This document shows, piece after piece, positions 1-10,471 of a stretch of 64,000 nucleotides of DNA (positions within the stretch are counted from its first letter, which is position 1; each line of letters begins with the position of its first letter). Under the pieces are notes generated by a model. That model ran no database searches. It was not told the DNA's origin and saw only the letters and a program-made list of their open reading frames with translations. This DNA comes from Lolium rigidum (taxonomy: Eukaryota; Streptophyta; Magnoliopsida; Poales; Poaceae): NCBI RefSeq assembly GCF_022539505.1, contig NW_025901023.1, positions 1-64,000 of the forward strand, given 5' to 3'. A program made the translations under genes and the position numbers.

Positions 1-102
1 GCCCACAGGAACCCATATCGTCGGGTTAGGCCCATAGGCGACGAAAAATACCCCTTAGCGGACGATTTTGAGACGTTGTCTATCAGAACTTTTCTTGTAG
101 TG
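1..102. mobile_element. CACTA (En/Spm) transposon terminus, truncated by the window edge
   Basis: Read in reverse complement, position 102 begins with CACTACAAGAAAAG, the canonical terminal inverted repeat start of plant CACTA elements. The element lies to the left of position 102 and continues outside the window, so only about 100 bp of subterminal sequence is visible and no transposase is seen. The other terminus and the 3-bp target duplication cannot be checked here. The family assignment rests on the terminal motif alone. Confidence 0.75.
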
Positions 103-969
103 TGCTGGTAATGAAAAATAGAGCAGAGACTTGTAAGCTACGAAAAAACCCACAGATAACAAGCATTATCTGGATTCTGTTACTACATCAAAGTGTAAGC
201 ATGAACACCACCGCGTCATCACTGCATCAACTGAGGAAAACATAACTACACAAGCATAGGCAAATACCGAACTAAGCAAAGAACATAGATCTGTGAAAAC
301 AAAATTCGTGGATAAGGATCAAGCAAACCTATCAAAACAAAAATCCTACAGGGAGAGAGACCCAATACCATTACCGAAGACAAACAATGCGCGAGAATAT
401 AACGGCGGAGCCATCAACCTCGAGGATTTCACGTAGAAGAACGCCGAAGCCGTGCGACGGCCATCGGAAAAAACAAATCTGCAGATAAAGATAAAAAAGA
501 TAAGAGCAAGTGTCCGGATAGCATAGAAGAAAGCGTGCCGCGGACATCGACGATCTGCGATGCACCAGTGGAGAACAAATTCGTCGATGGAGCGTCGGAC
601 ACGAGCACGGAGATGAGCCGCCACCGTCGCCGAAGTTCGAAGAAACGCATCGAGCAAAAGGGAGGAGCTCGGGAGCGAGCAAGGGAGGAAATCGCCAGGG
701 AGGAGCTCGGGAGCGAGCAGGGAGGAAAACGCCAGGGAGGAGCTCGGGAGCGAGCAGGGAGGAAATCGCCATGGAAGAGCTCGGGAGCGAGCAGGGAGGG
801 GTGGGGAGCGAGCACGGAGGAGGTGGGTAGCGAGCGGGAGGTGGGACACGTAACGGTTCGCTGTCTCGTAGGAAGTTCACACGCGCGCGGGAGTGGGACG
901 CGAGCGGGACGTGGGACGCAAAAATATGAAGACTCACAGGAAGTTCGCATGCGATAAGTTAGGAAGTTC
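103..969. other. Intervening DNA without a supported gene; GC-rich right half
   Basis: About 870 bp between the CACTA end and a TA microsatellite. The left half is AT-rich and I recognise nothing in it. The right half (about 530-920) is GC-rich and carries a 37-bp minisatellite. Open frames exist on both strands but are low-complexity products of the minisatellite. Three AGGAAGTTC motifs (near 870, 940 and 961) are the reverse complement of the motif that fills the neighbouring element, so this stretch may be the end of a second, oppositely oriented copy of that element. Confidence 0.5.
659..805 (+). repeat. GC-rich minisatellite, ~37-bp unit, ~4 copies
   Basis: Units begin GGGAGGAGCTCGGGAGCGAG and repeat every 37-38 bp. 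There are three well-conserved units followed by a decayed fourth that runs into shorter GGGGAGCGAGC variants. Visible directly in the sequence. Confidence 0.85.
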
Positions 970-971
970 AG

Positions 972-1037
<66 letters not shown>
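970..1037. repeat. (TA)n microsatellite at the left end of the GTGAACTTC-rich element
   Basis: About 68 bp of almost pure TA, with one C interruption near 984. It directly abuts the hairpin terminus of the element starting at 1044. A second TA tract lies at the other end (8884-8900), so the element sits inside or between TA microsatellites. Confidence 0.95.
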
Positions 1038-1039
<2 letters not shown>

Positions 1040-1044
1040 TCTGC

Positions 1045-1068
1045 TATTCTCGAACCGGTTCGAGAATA
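1045..1068. repeat. Perfect 24-bp palindrome at the left terminus
   Basis: TATTCTCGAACC is followed immediately by its reverse complement. The next 14 bases after one spacer base (1070-1083) repeat the first arm again, so the end contains three alternating copies of one short sequence. Confidence 0.95.
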
Positions 1069-1069
1069 A

Positions 1070-1083
1070 CTATTCTCGAACCC
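1070..1083. repeat. Left member of the long-range terminal inverted repeat
   Basis: CTATTCTCGAACCC here is the exact reverse complement of GGGTTCGAGAATAG at 8815-8828, about 7.7 kb away. A 14-base perfect match in opposite orientation at the two edges of a repeat-rich body is the main evidence for a mobile element. Confidence 0.85.
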
Positions 1084-1104
1084 TTTCTGAACTTCCGGGT
1101 GTTT

Positions 1105-2905
1105 TCCTAGTGAACTTCTCGACGGAATACCAGAATTGCATGTTCGTGCGGATAGTATTTTCATGATGATTTTCAAACCACTTATCAGATTGATGCGTAT
1201 AATATACCGTTGGATTCGCACGGAAATTTCGCAACTTTTTCGTGTTCATTGTTTTTCCAAATTCTATATTTATTAAAACTAATTTGAAATATACAAAACA
1301 ATGTTTTCGCAGATTTCTCTATTTATGTACAGTTTTGGGGTTCCAGTTTTCAAACCGTTTATCGGAATGATGTGTATGATATGCCGTTGGAAAGGTGCTG
1401 ACTAGGCGCACCTTTTTCATGAAGAACACTTTTCTAAATTCTTTATAGTTTAATAGCAGATTTGAAAATACGTGATTACGTTTTTCGAACTTCTCGGTTT
1501 TCGAACTGTTTTTGGAGCTTATTTCCGAACCACTTATCGGAATGTTCCAAATGATATTGCGTTGAAAAGATATTGATTAGGCGAATCTTTTTCATGTTGA
1601 ATGTTTTTCCAAATTCTAAATGGTTTTAGCTTAATTTCAGAAATACATAAAAGTGAAGATAACGCCGACACAAGAACATTTCGAAATTGGCTCATCTAGA
1701 TTGATTAGGTGTGGCATTGCGATATGTTGGAGTATTAGTAGAGTTATATTAGTGCTAATTGTACGTTGAGTTGGTCGATTTGCGCAATCGGTGGTTGTAC
1801 GGACGATTTCTATGCGTATGATTTCCGTCCAGAAAAACAGAGTGCATGAGGTGCTCGAATATAGAAGTGAACTTCCTTATATCTGTTAGTGAACTTCCGA
1901 TCGCGTTATAAAAGTTTCAGGCATGTAATAAAATTATAGCGAACTTATGTGGATGTGAACTTCTTCTTCCCTGAATCTGAACTTCCCGACGGACTTCAAT
2001 ATTGTACAGGGCGAACTTCCAAAACTTTAGTCTAGTTTGAAGTGAACTTCAGAAAATATAGCGAACTTCCTGGTTGTTTCTAGTGAACTTCTCGACGGAG
2101 TACCAGAATTGTATGTTTGTGCGGACAGTATTTTTACGTTGATTTTTAAACCACTTATCGGATTGATACATACAATATACCGTTGGATTCGTACGGAAAT
2201 TTTGCTACTTTTTCATGTTCATCGTTTTCGCAAATTATATATTGTTTAAATCTAATTTTAAATATACAAAACAATGTTTTCGCGGATTTCTCTATTTTCG
2301 TGTAGTTTATGGGGTCCAGTTTTCAAACCGTTTATCGGATTGGGGCGTATCATATGTCGTTGGAAAGCTGATGTCTAGGCGCACCTTTCTCATGAAGAAC
2401 ACTCTTCTAAATTCTTTACATTTTAAGAGCATATTCGAAAATACATAATTTCGATTTTCACACTTTTCGGTTTTCCTACTGTTTTTTGGGGCTTATTTTT
2501 GAACCACTCGTCGGAATGTTTCAAATGATATTGCATTGAAAAGATATTGATTAGGCGCAGCTTTTTCATATGTAACATTTTTTCAAATTCTAAACGATTC
2601 AAGTTTAATTTCAGAAATATGCAAAATCGGATATAACGCCAACATGACAACATTTCAATATTGGCTCATCTAGATTTATTAAGTGTGGCATTTGCGGTGT
2701 GTTGGAGTATTAATAGAGTTATATTAGTGATAATTGTATGTGGCGCCGGTCGATTTACGTAATAAGAGGTTTTATGAATGATTTCTGTTCATATAATTTC
2801 CTCCTAGAAAAATAGAGTACATGAGCTGCTCGAATATGAAAGTGAATTTCTCGATATCTGTTAGTGAACTTCCGCTCGCGGTACAAAAGTTTCAGTCATG
2901 CTTAA
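1105..2905 (+). repeat. Direct tandem duplication, two units ~973 bp apart
   Basis: The block starting TGAACTTCTCGACGG at 1111 recurs at 2084, and the block at 1841 (AGTGCATGAG) recurs at 2816 with an offset of 975. The intervening text aligns throughout with many substitutions and few indels, so this is an old duplication inside the element. Each unit is about 830 bp of clear similarity. The remaining spacer (about 1930-2060) is rich in GTGAACTTC motifs. Confidence 0.85.
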
Positions 2906-3589
2906 AATGTACTTCCTACATATTCAAAGTGAACTTTCACGCACAAAGTGAAGTTTGACAAAAGCACATTTCTAGTATGTTCATGGTGAACTTCCCCCGT
3001 GTTCAAAGATAGTATTAACAAAAAATAAATTTGGAGCTTGCTTGCTAATGCCGAACTAGTTAAATGTTGCAAGCTGGAACAATAAACTGGAAACTACATG
3101 CAATTCACTGTACTTTAACGAAAAGTTCATTCTATGGAGTTTTCGGTTGTTTTGTTTCTGTTTACTATTTTGTGGGGTTGTAATTATTTTACAGTGAACT
3201 GGTGAAGTTCAAAGTGTGAACTTCCATATAAAAATATATAACTTCTTTGTTTAATACCAAAGCCAAACAAGTGGACTTTACATCAAAGATATACGCACAA
3301 GCCCAGGTGTACTGACAAAGACAAGTGAATGCATAGCATGTTTGATACCAAAGCCTAACAAGTGGACTTTACATCAAAGAACTGTACTGCCCTAGATGCA
3401 TAACAGTGAACTTCACACATAATTAATATACAAAAGTCATCCACCCGTCAACGCAAATATCAGAAGCGAACTTCACGACCAATCCATCTAGTAGACTCAA
3501 ATAAAAATCCATCTTGTGGGAATAGTCTAAATTGAAGTATCAGGACACACAAAATTCACGAATAGAGAAGTTAACTCCACAAATTAGTA

Positions 3590-6500
3590 TCAGTAAGCTT
3601 CACTCAGCCTGCGCCGTGCCCGTCCTGGGAATGTTCCTGCAACAGACGCCCCCGCGGCGCGACATTTGGGCTTGAAGACGCCATGGACAGGGAGCGACCG
3701 CCAAGCCGCATCCACCTCCAAGAAGTAGCGTAGGGCTAGCACCACGTTTATTCCTCGTCCTCTGCAGCATTGCCTCATCGGGTTGGCCGTGATCAGGGAG
3801 TCCTTGTTGTATATGCATGTGATGCTAGGACGATGTGAGTGGGCTTCTCAAGTACCTGGCACCAAATGATAGAATTAGGTGAATACAAAATTGGAAATAT
3901 TTGATTATAATGAAAGAACATAGAGTTGATCAGAAACTGCTGAAGCTATCTTCCAAACAAATCAGAAAAAAGGTGAGTATTCAAAGGAGAGAGCACTACT
4001 AGATTCTACAAGATGAACACCAGTACTAGTAGTAGTATCTAAAATAATCTGCGTTTTCACAATAAAGAAAATGAACTTCCGCGGCCAACGAACCGCACTT
4101 CGCAACAAAAGAGTGTACCTTTCTTAAAAATAAGTTACTTGCAGTTTAAGATAATTGAGCAAAAAAATTGAGAATACTGCGCCGTTGAAGTGTATTGCTC
4201 CTAGTACTAGCATACTTTTTTTGCCTAATACTTCAGCATTCATTACAGATATTTACTCCTTTTTTCCTTGAACTATATAAACTTCTATTAAAGATAATGT
4301 AGCATGTTCTACTAACTAACATTGAAATATCACAACAAAGAGTGAAAAGATATGTTCAATATAATGTCGCATTAGAGAATAGCTAGCTGATTAATGTATA
4401 GCTAGCTGATTATGTTTGTAAAAGTAGCCCCTGGAAAGTGGTTCAACATTACCTTGGCTCCATGCATCTTCTGTTCTGAATTCTGATAAATAAATAAATA
4501 AATATCTGATCAATATATAGCTTGTTGATTATGAAACGAACTGTTCCGCAAAGAAAACTGAACTTCGCCTTCGGCCAAAGCAAACTCCCCTGGAAAGAAT
4601 ATTCTACACATTCGGTATCTTTTTAATTTCTTCTGAAACTAAAAGTGAACGCCCTGATACTAAAAGTGAATCTCCCGTTCAAACAAAACAAACATCCTAA
4701 CAAGTCATAGATGTATTTATTTGGATAGAAAACTTGAACTCCTATTAATTTACACAATGAACTGCCAATTTTCATGTAGTGCACTTTCGAAGCATAATAT
4801 AATCAAAACATATTATACAGGATCTGCAAGACTGCAACCACGTACCAGAAAAAATATCCTCGAATGAACTTCGGGAGGAGAACGTGTAGGAGTTCACAAG
4901 AGTGCCATGGACGGACAAGCCGCCAGGATTTCGTGCAGATGCTTCCTGTCGACGCCGTGGTGGTGGAGTTCGGTTGGTGCTCAGGGGAAATCCTGAGCTT
5001 AAGTGGAGGTGGTTGAGGTGTACTGGGTTGCTCTGGTGGTTAACCAGACGACGCGCTGCAGAGGATATATAACTCGCACCCTGTAGAGCATGCAAATCAA
5101 CTACCTACAGTACTAGCATCCAACATCCCCACACGTAAGATCATAATACTGCTAGTACTGTCTTGGCAGACAACACAACCTAGTTCCTAAACATGCCACT
5201 AACTGAAAACAAAATGTAAGACCTGGTACGGAACTGAAACACTCTATACAGTTAACTGACGACATCAGATAAAAGTTCAGAACTAAAAGGAACTTCAGAA
5301 ACTGAATATAGTGAACTCCTACTTTGGTTTAACACATCAAACTCTACAAAACGAAAAGTGAACTTTAATTGTTTTACACATCAAATTCAAAAGTTTTTTT
5401 AAGTGGACTTGGGTAAATAATCATATGTCGCACGTTTTCCATTCTATATATTTTTTCAACAGAACTCCTAAAAAAAAATACACGCAATCTGTAAGAAAAG
5501 AACTTGTGGACATGGACACTACTGGACTCATTGACGCGCTTCCGTAAAAGAAAAATCGAAATTACATGAATGAATAATGTGAACTCCCTGTCCATGTCCG
5601 TCGGTCGCCTCGATGCCACAACACCGGTGAAGTTCTGACCCCGCGTCGAAGAGGTTAAGCGCAAGGGCTGAGCCGCGTGAAAATGTGAACTTCCACACAA
5701 AAAAGACGCGGCGAACTTCTGGAAAAAAAGGAAGCAAACTTCACAAATAGATCAAATGACCTTCTTGACTTAAACATATAGATCAAGTATATTCTACACA
5801 TCTGTTTGGCTTCTAATGTCGCCTGAAGGTTGCTCTCAAGCTCTATCTCCACCTGATCAATGTTAGATAGGTGCATGTACAGCTTGCACTGAACCAGCAT
5901 CAACACTTCAGTCAAGCGGCGCTTGAACACTAACCCAGGAGGAAACGCATGACTGATTTTTTCAATAAAAGGTGAACTACGATGCTTTGAAGTTTGAACC
6001 ATGCCAATCTTTTCTATTTTTCTTAATGCAATTTTTGTTGTGTGTTTTGAACTCTCTGATAAATCAAAGTGAACTTTCACGAATTGGAGAAGTGAGCTAC
6101 ACGTATTTGCAAAAGTGAACTCCACAGATTAATAATGTGAATTAACATCAGGCTATCTAATGAATCTAACTTCGAGCAAATATAGAAGTGAACCTTGCTC
6201 CCTGACAAATTGAATTCTGTTCTTTTCTAGCAACATGCATCTCCACATACATACATGGCATAAACATTTTTTCATACAAAGTAACTACTGGAGCTTTTAA
6301 GAGTGAACTACTAGAGCTAGCCATGTATGCATCATCCATACGGATGATTTTTCCTTACTAGTACATCCATATCGACATGCAAAAAAGGGCAGGCAAACCA
6401 ATATTCAAGCGAATAGGTACATGAGCACCCGACGGTTGTATTGCTTACCAGTTCAGATTAACAACATTTCAGCAAGAGCAACCGGCGGCTGTACTGCTTT

Positions 6501-8560
6501 GCATCCCATCAAATGAATATGCACTAACAATACTCAGATGGTTGGGTAGTTCAGTTCCGAGCAGTCCCGGCTGGCACCACAAACTCCCACCACCATTGAC
6601 ACCATGGACAAAAACTAGCAGGCCAACGCACGTGAACTGCCCGGCACTGCACGGCGGACTACCACACCCTGAATATTTTATCAGTTATGGAACTAAAAGA
6701 TACCTAGGCCATTGTCTAAAACAGCAAGAAAAACAACGACATACCATGATAAACTAATTTCACGGTAAATTCACATCAAATATTTATGATCATTGGTGTA
6801 TACAAAAACATAGCGTGTTACCAATGGAATGCATACGTAGTTGTACAAATAAAGATTATCATAAAATTACCTAGTGTTGCACACTATGGTGGAGGGAGTC
6901 AACTCTGGCGGTGCCCGGAAGTCCACGCCGGTGAGCGCTGGAGCCCAGAACAGGAGGCGTTGCTGCCATCTGCCGCCTGAATAGGACAAGGCTATGTTAA
7001 CTGAACTAAATAGGGTCAAGATATGTGACAAGAATACTACAGCTACACTTCTCTGTAATTAGTATTTAGCACTGTAGTGACAAGAGTAGATCAGAAAATG
7101 TGTAGGTTTTAACTACCTCTTCCAGAAATCGAAATGCGCTATTTGATTTTCTAGTATTCAACCGGACGAGCACCATCTATTCAATGTTAAGAATTAATGA
7201 ACTTCTAGATGGGGAAAAGTGAACGTTCCTAACTATAATGTATATCCCTGTTGTAACACACTGAACTTTTTTATCATACCCGTTATTTATTGTACTGAAC
7301 TTCCTGGATAATAATATTGATTCACAAGCAGCACACTTTGTATTAAAAATAGTGAACTAATAATATTAACAGAAGTGAACTTTTTTATCGCATATAAAGT
7401 TAACCGCCCAAAGAACTCTAGCAATCTTGCAAGAGTACATTTTTCTACCAAGAAAATAGTGAACTTAGCACTAGTACAAACTGAACTTTAATAACAATAA
7501 ATTTGGAAACTTCATATGTTGAATGCCAAGCAATAAAGTGAATCATGGAACTGGATTTGATCCACTAGCCAAAATCATCTACGACTACGAGCATCACCAT
7601 CCGGAGTTAGAAGAAGCAACGAGGTAAGGGCCTGGTTGCGAGGTCATTGACGCGGCCAAGTACCAAGAGCAATGGTTGCATCTTTGCGCCAATATCTGAA
7701 CTTCACATTTTCCAATTTGTGAACTTCAAAATTCAGTTAAAAAGAAAATCAAAATTGGAAAGACTAATTAACCTAGAAAGAATATCTAAACTGAAGTAGC
7801 ATGAGATGAGATGTGAACTTCACCAATTAGTAAGCGGGGCCGTATTTAAAGGCGCGAGGGGGTCAAGCCGCTGGAGTCCGGAGCAGCGATGAGGAACATC
7901 ACTGGGGCAAGGAGTACTCTTATGTGCGCTTTAACCGAAATCAGTGGACAAAACGAATTTCCATAACAAAAGCAAGTAAACATCATGTGTCGACTGAGGT
8001 GAACTTCTATTTTCTGTTTCAATCCAATGAATCAATCGATGCAAATGATCAATACAATTGAAGTTGACAACACCTAGCAGCGCGTTTGTGGGCCAAGCAC
8101 CAGGAGCAATGGCGGCAGATTTTCATGCCTATATCTGAACTACACATTTTTCCATTTGTGAACTTCAAAATTGAGTTAACAAAATAATTCAAAATTGGAA
8201 AAACTAATTGCAGGAGATGTGAACTTCACCAAATAGGAAGCGGCGTCGTTGGCCTGAGACGGTCGAGATGCAGGGCAGGGGTCGGGCGTCCCCTGCACCA
8301 GCCGGCCATGCAACACGGAAAGGGAGTGGCGCCTCCGACAGGTGGTGGGAGCAGCGGCGGCCACGCGCGCGGCAGGGGGTGAGGGCGGCGGCGCCCGTGT
8401 GCGCAGCAGGGGGTGGGGGCGGCGGCGTCCGTCCGTGCGGCAGGTGGGGGGGGGCGGTGTCCGTGTGCGCCGCATGTGGTGGGGGCGGCGGCGTCCGTCC
8501 GCGCGGCAGGTGTTGGGGGCGGCGGTGGCCGTGTGAGCCGCAAGTGGTGGGGGCGGCGGC
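3590..8560 (-). other. Series of GC-rich exon-like islands on the minus strand
   Basis: Short GC-rich islands alternate with AT-rich DNA. Read on the minus strand, several start just after an AG acceptor: island ends at 3855, 5080, 5667, 6668 and 6969. Two are followed by a GT donor (islands 4846-5080 and 6871-6969). The island at 6871-6969 is exactly an ATG-to-TAG frame of 32 codons bounded by AG and GT. The rightmost, proline-rich GC block (8240-8560) would be the first exon. This looks like a captured or decayed spliced transcription unit, possibly non-coding. I recognise no protein family, and consensus splice sites of this kind also arise by chance. Confidence 0.35.
7660..8260 (+). repeat. 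Diverged direct duplication inside the element
   Basis: The stretch near 7665-7850 (AGAGCAATGG, then AATATCTGAACTTCACATTT, then CAAAATTGGAAA, then GATGTGAACTTCACCAA) recurs in the same order near 8103-8250. The duplicated unit includes one exon-like island and its flanking motif-bearing AT-rich DNA, so the duplication may be of an exon-intron module. Confidence 0.7.
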
Positions 8561-8640
8561 GGATGGGCGTGCGGCAGGGGGTGGGGGCAGCGCCGGCAGT
8601 GCGTTTGACAGGTGGTGGGGGCGGCGTCGGGCGGTGCGGG
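8340..8640 (+). repeat. GC-rich minisatellite, unit ~39 bp
   Basis: Repeated blocks of the type GGTGGGGGCGGCGGCGTCCG followed by a GTGCGGCAG-like segment recur about seven times with variation. The repeat generates long low-complexity open frames on both strands that should not be taken as genes. Its place near the right end mirrors the minisatellite at 659-805. Confidence 0.8.
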
Positions 8641-8814
8641 AAGCCGGGGAGGAGTAGAGGCAGTGGCTGCCGGCGAAGGGTGCGGGAAGCTCGAGGTAGG
8701 AGATGAGAGGAGGGTCGGGGTGGTTGGGGTTGGGGGCGGTTTTCTTTTACCTGGGCGGTTTTCTCGGGCGTTCAGATGGGGCGTGTTCGGAATAAGAAAC
8801 TAAGCGGGATTAGG

Positions 8815-8866
8815 GGGTTCGAGAATAGCTATTCTAGAACCCCTCTTAAGGGGGGTTTGAGAATAG
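8815..8866. repeat. Right terminus: inverted-repeat arm plus imperfect hairpin
   Basis: 8815-8828 is the reverse complement of 1070-1083. It is followed by an imperfect stem-loop at 8829-8866 whose arms are CTATTCTAGAACCCC and GGGGGTTTGAGAATAG. The arrangement mirrors the left end: inverted-repeat arm inside, self-complementary hairpin outside. Confidence 0.85.
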
Positions 8867-8871
8867 TTGGG

Positions 8872-8900
8872 CTCTCTCTCTCTATATATATATATATATA
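8872..8900. repeat. Compound (CT)n/(TA)n microsatellite
   Basis: A run of CT dinucleotides passes into a TA tract between the hairpin terminus of the large element and the MITE that starts at 8901. It is the right-hand counterpart of the TA tract at 970-1037. Confidence 0.9.
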
Positions 8901-9275
8901 GGACATATTCATACTACACCCGGGTGTAGTTACACCCACGCGTGTTTCTCATAATGTAGATAGTATCTATCATACCTAAGGGTATGTACATGGAGTATGA
9001 AGTATATAAAACTATTTTGGTAGTATATATAATACTTTGTAGGTAGTATGCACATTTTTTTACGTAAACTCATCTTTTACGTATACATATGCATGTATTT
9101 CGTATATATAGTGCAAACTATATGCTCACTTATACTTTTTTCACCAAACTTGGTTTCTAATATCTTAGATATAGTGTAGGAACATACTCAAACTGATAAA
9201 GTATCATATATACTTCCGTATGGTAGTATATTAGATTTGGGTGTAACTACACCCAGGGGTAGGAAGTATTTATCC
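8901..9275. mobile_element. MITE, ~375 bp, TA-flanked, ends carry GGGTGTAGTTACACCC
   Basis: The left end reads GGACATATTCATACTACACC then GGGTGTAGTTACACCC. The reverse complement of the right end reads GGATAAATACTTCCTACCCC then TGGGTGTAGTTACACCC. These form imperfect terminal inverted repeats of about 38 bp, with TA on both outer sides. The AT-rich interior has no coding capacity. The class is a short non-autonomous DNA transposon; the superfamily is not determined from the sequence. Confidence 0.8.
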
Positions 9276-9804
9276 TATATATGAGAAAAAAAATAAAGTC
9301 GGGTCGAATTAGGCAGCGAGGCCGGCAGAGTACAACCGAAGGCTACTAGTACTACCTTAGAGTACTGTAGTAATATAATATAGTAAAAATAATGGACTTA
9401 TTTAAACCACTCTTGTCAGTGTAGCATCACGTCCAAATTTAATGCATTCTGTGGAAATCGAAATAATGCTGTAAAAACTCTCATATAGCATGCACCGGCA
9501 CTTTCCAACAAAATGTCGCTTGAAGACCAGCATCGAGTGATGTCGTCTCCATTTCCTAGAAAAACCACTGACTTAGTTACACTGCAATCCCCAAATAAAT
9601 GTGTTATATCGAATAAAATGACGTATCCACCTCTACTTGCCAGAGGTTGGAGATGTACATACATGCGAAGGTCAGTGACGGTGGTGCGTCGGGGACGGGG
9701 GAGAGCGTGGCGGGGAGGATGGTGGCACGACCCCAAAAGGCAGCTCAGACAGGGTCAACGGTACGGTGATCGAACCACGGCGGACAACCTTCTTATGGTA
9801 GTAA
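9276..9804. other. Low-copy-looking DNA with an unrecognised minus-strand frame
   Basis: About 530 bp between two MITEs. A minus-strand open frame at 9416-9736 (106 codons) has a GC-rich start (9650-9780) and an AT-rich remainder. I do not recognise a domain in it. It could be a gene fragment, but nothing in the composition or motifs proves coding. The phrase GGCGGCGCGGCCAGCAGAGC near 10088 echoes GGCAGCGAGGCCGGCAGAG near 9312, a short repeat on either side of the next MITE. Confidence 0.3.
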
Positions 9805-10053
9805 TACCTCCAGCCCAAAGCTGAACACTAATTTTTTGAAAAGTCAAACCAGGTAAAGTTTGACCAAACTTTTAGAACAATCTATTAACAAATATAATGT
9901 TTTATAGATACCGTACATAAATTAATTTTATTATCTATTTAATGATATTAATTTTGTATTTTGAATGTTAATGATATTTCGTAAAAGCTTAGTCAAACTT
10001 GACATAGTTTGACTCTCTAAAAATAATAAATTCTTAAGCTTTGAAATGGAGGT
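9805..10053. mobile_element. Stowaway-like MITE, ~250 bp
   Basis: It begins TACCTCCAGCCCAAAGCT. Its right end in reverse complement reads ACCTCCATTTCAAAGCT, giving degenerate Stowaway-type inverted repeats next to TA. The interior has the AAAGTCAAAC and TTTGACCAAACTT segments typical of Triticeae Stowaway (Tc1/Mariner) MITEs. No coding capacity. Confidence 0.7.
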
Positions 10054-10289
10054 CGTATATGCGAAGAAGACATTCTGGTCAAATGAGGCGGCGCGGCCAG
10101 CAGAGCACAAGTACAAATAAAATACAATTGTTGCAAAATATCATCATATAAACAGATCGAATATTATGTCATAATGGAACAACCTTGCGATCAATATTAC
10201 ACACTAGTAGCAACACCACATAACTGACTCAATAAACGTCATCCTCAGAAGAGATCCCAAACTCTTACCATAGAAACGTATCGCGGTCG
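10054..10289. other. Short AT-rich stretch, nothing recognised
   Basis: About 235 bp between the MITE and the target duplication of the solo LTR. I see no gene, repeat structure or motif that I can support. Its continuation on the far side of the solo LTR begins at 20324. Confidence 0.5.
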
Positions 10290-10471
10290 CGCTGTGTGAC
10301 GCCTCGGAACCGGTACCATGAGGATTCCAGTGAACCCGCCGAAATCAGCACGATATCGATTCTGAGACGCCCTCCGACACGACGTGCAGGACGAATCACA
10401 CACATGATGCCAGAGGAATTACCACGAGCAGTAACATTACAACAGGTTTACAATAGAACCCACAAGAATCT

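Larger units (their letters stand above)
1044..8866. mobile_element. Unclassified ~7.8 kb element with hairpin termini and dispersed GTGAACTTC motif
   Basis: The outer ends are inverted relative to each other. CTATTCTCGAACCC at 1070-1083 matches its reverse complement at 8815-8828, and each end carries an extra self-complementary hairpin outside it (1045-1068 and 8829-8866). TA tracts flank both sides, which suggests TA-targeted integration, as described for rice Micron-type MITEs. The body holds at least 15 exact GTGAACTTC nonamers plus many one-base variants, all on the plus strand. I see no transposase, RT, helicase or other recognisable enzyme. Alternatives are a non-autonomous DNA transposon that captured gene sequence, or a Helitron-like element (but the inverted termini argue against a Helitron). 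The boundaries are my inference from the repeats. Confidence 0.55.

Noticed and set aside
659..805. CRISPR-like spaced repeat
   Set aside because: The units are contiguous with no unique spacers, and the context is a plant genome; it is an ordinary minisatellite.
346..957. Several overlapping open frames on both strands
   Set aside because: They are generated by the GC-rich 37-bp minisatellite, with no domain and equal openness on both strands.
8176..8706. Proline-rich and glycine-rich open frames on both strands
   Set aside because: Products of the 39-bp GC minisatellite. I kept only the weaker idea that the GC block may be a first exon of a decayed unit.
1044..8866. Helitron interpretation of the motif-rich element
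   Set aside because: The edges are inverted repeats with TA flanks rather than a 5' TC and 3' hairpin-CTRR end, and no Rep/helicase motif was seen.
9416..9736. Possible host gene fragment on the minus strand
   Set aside because: No recognisable domain, and composition changes abruptly within the frame; kept only as an unassigned region.
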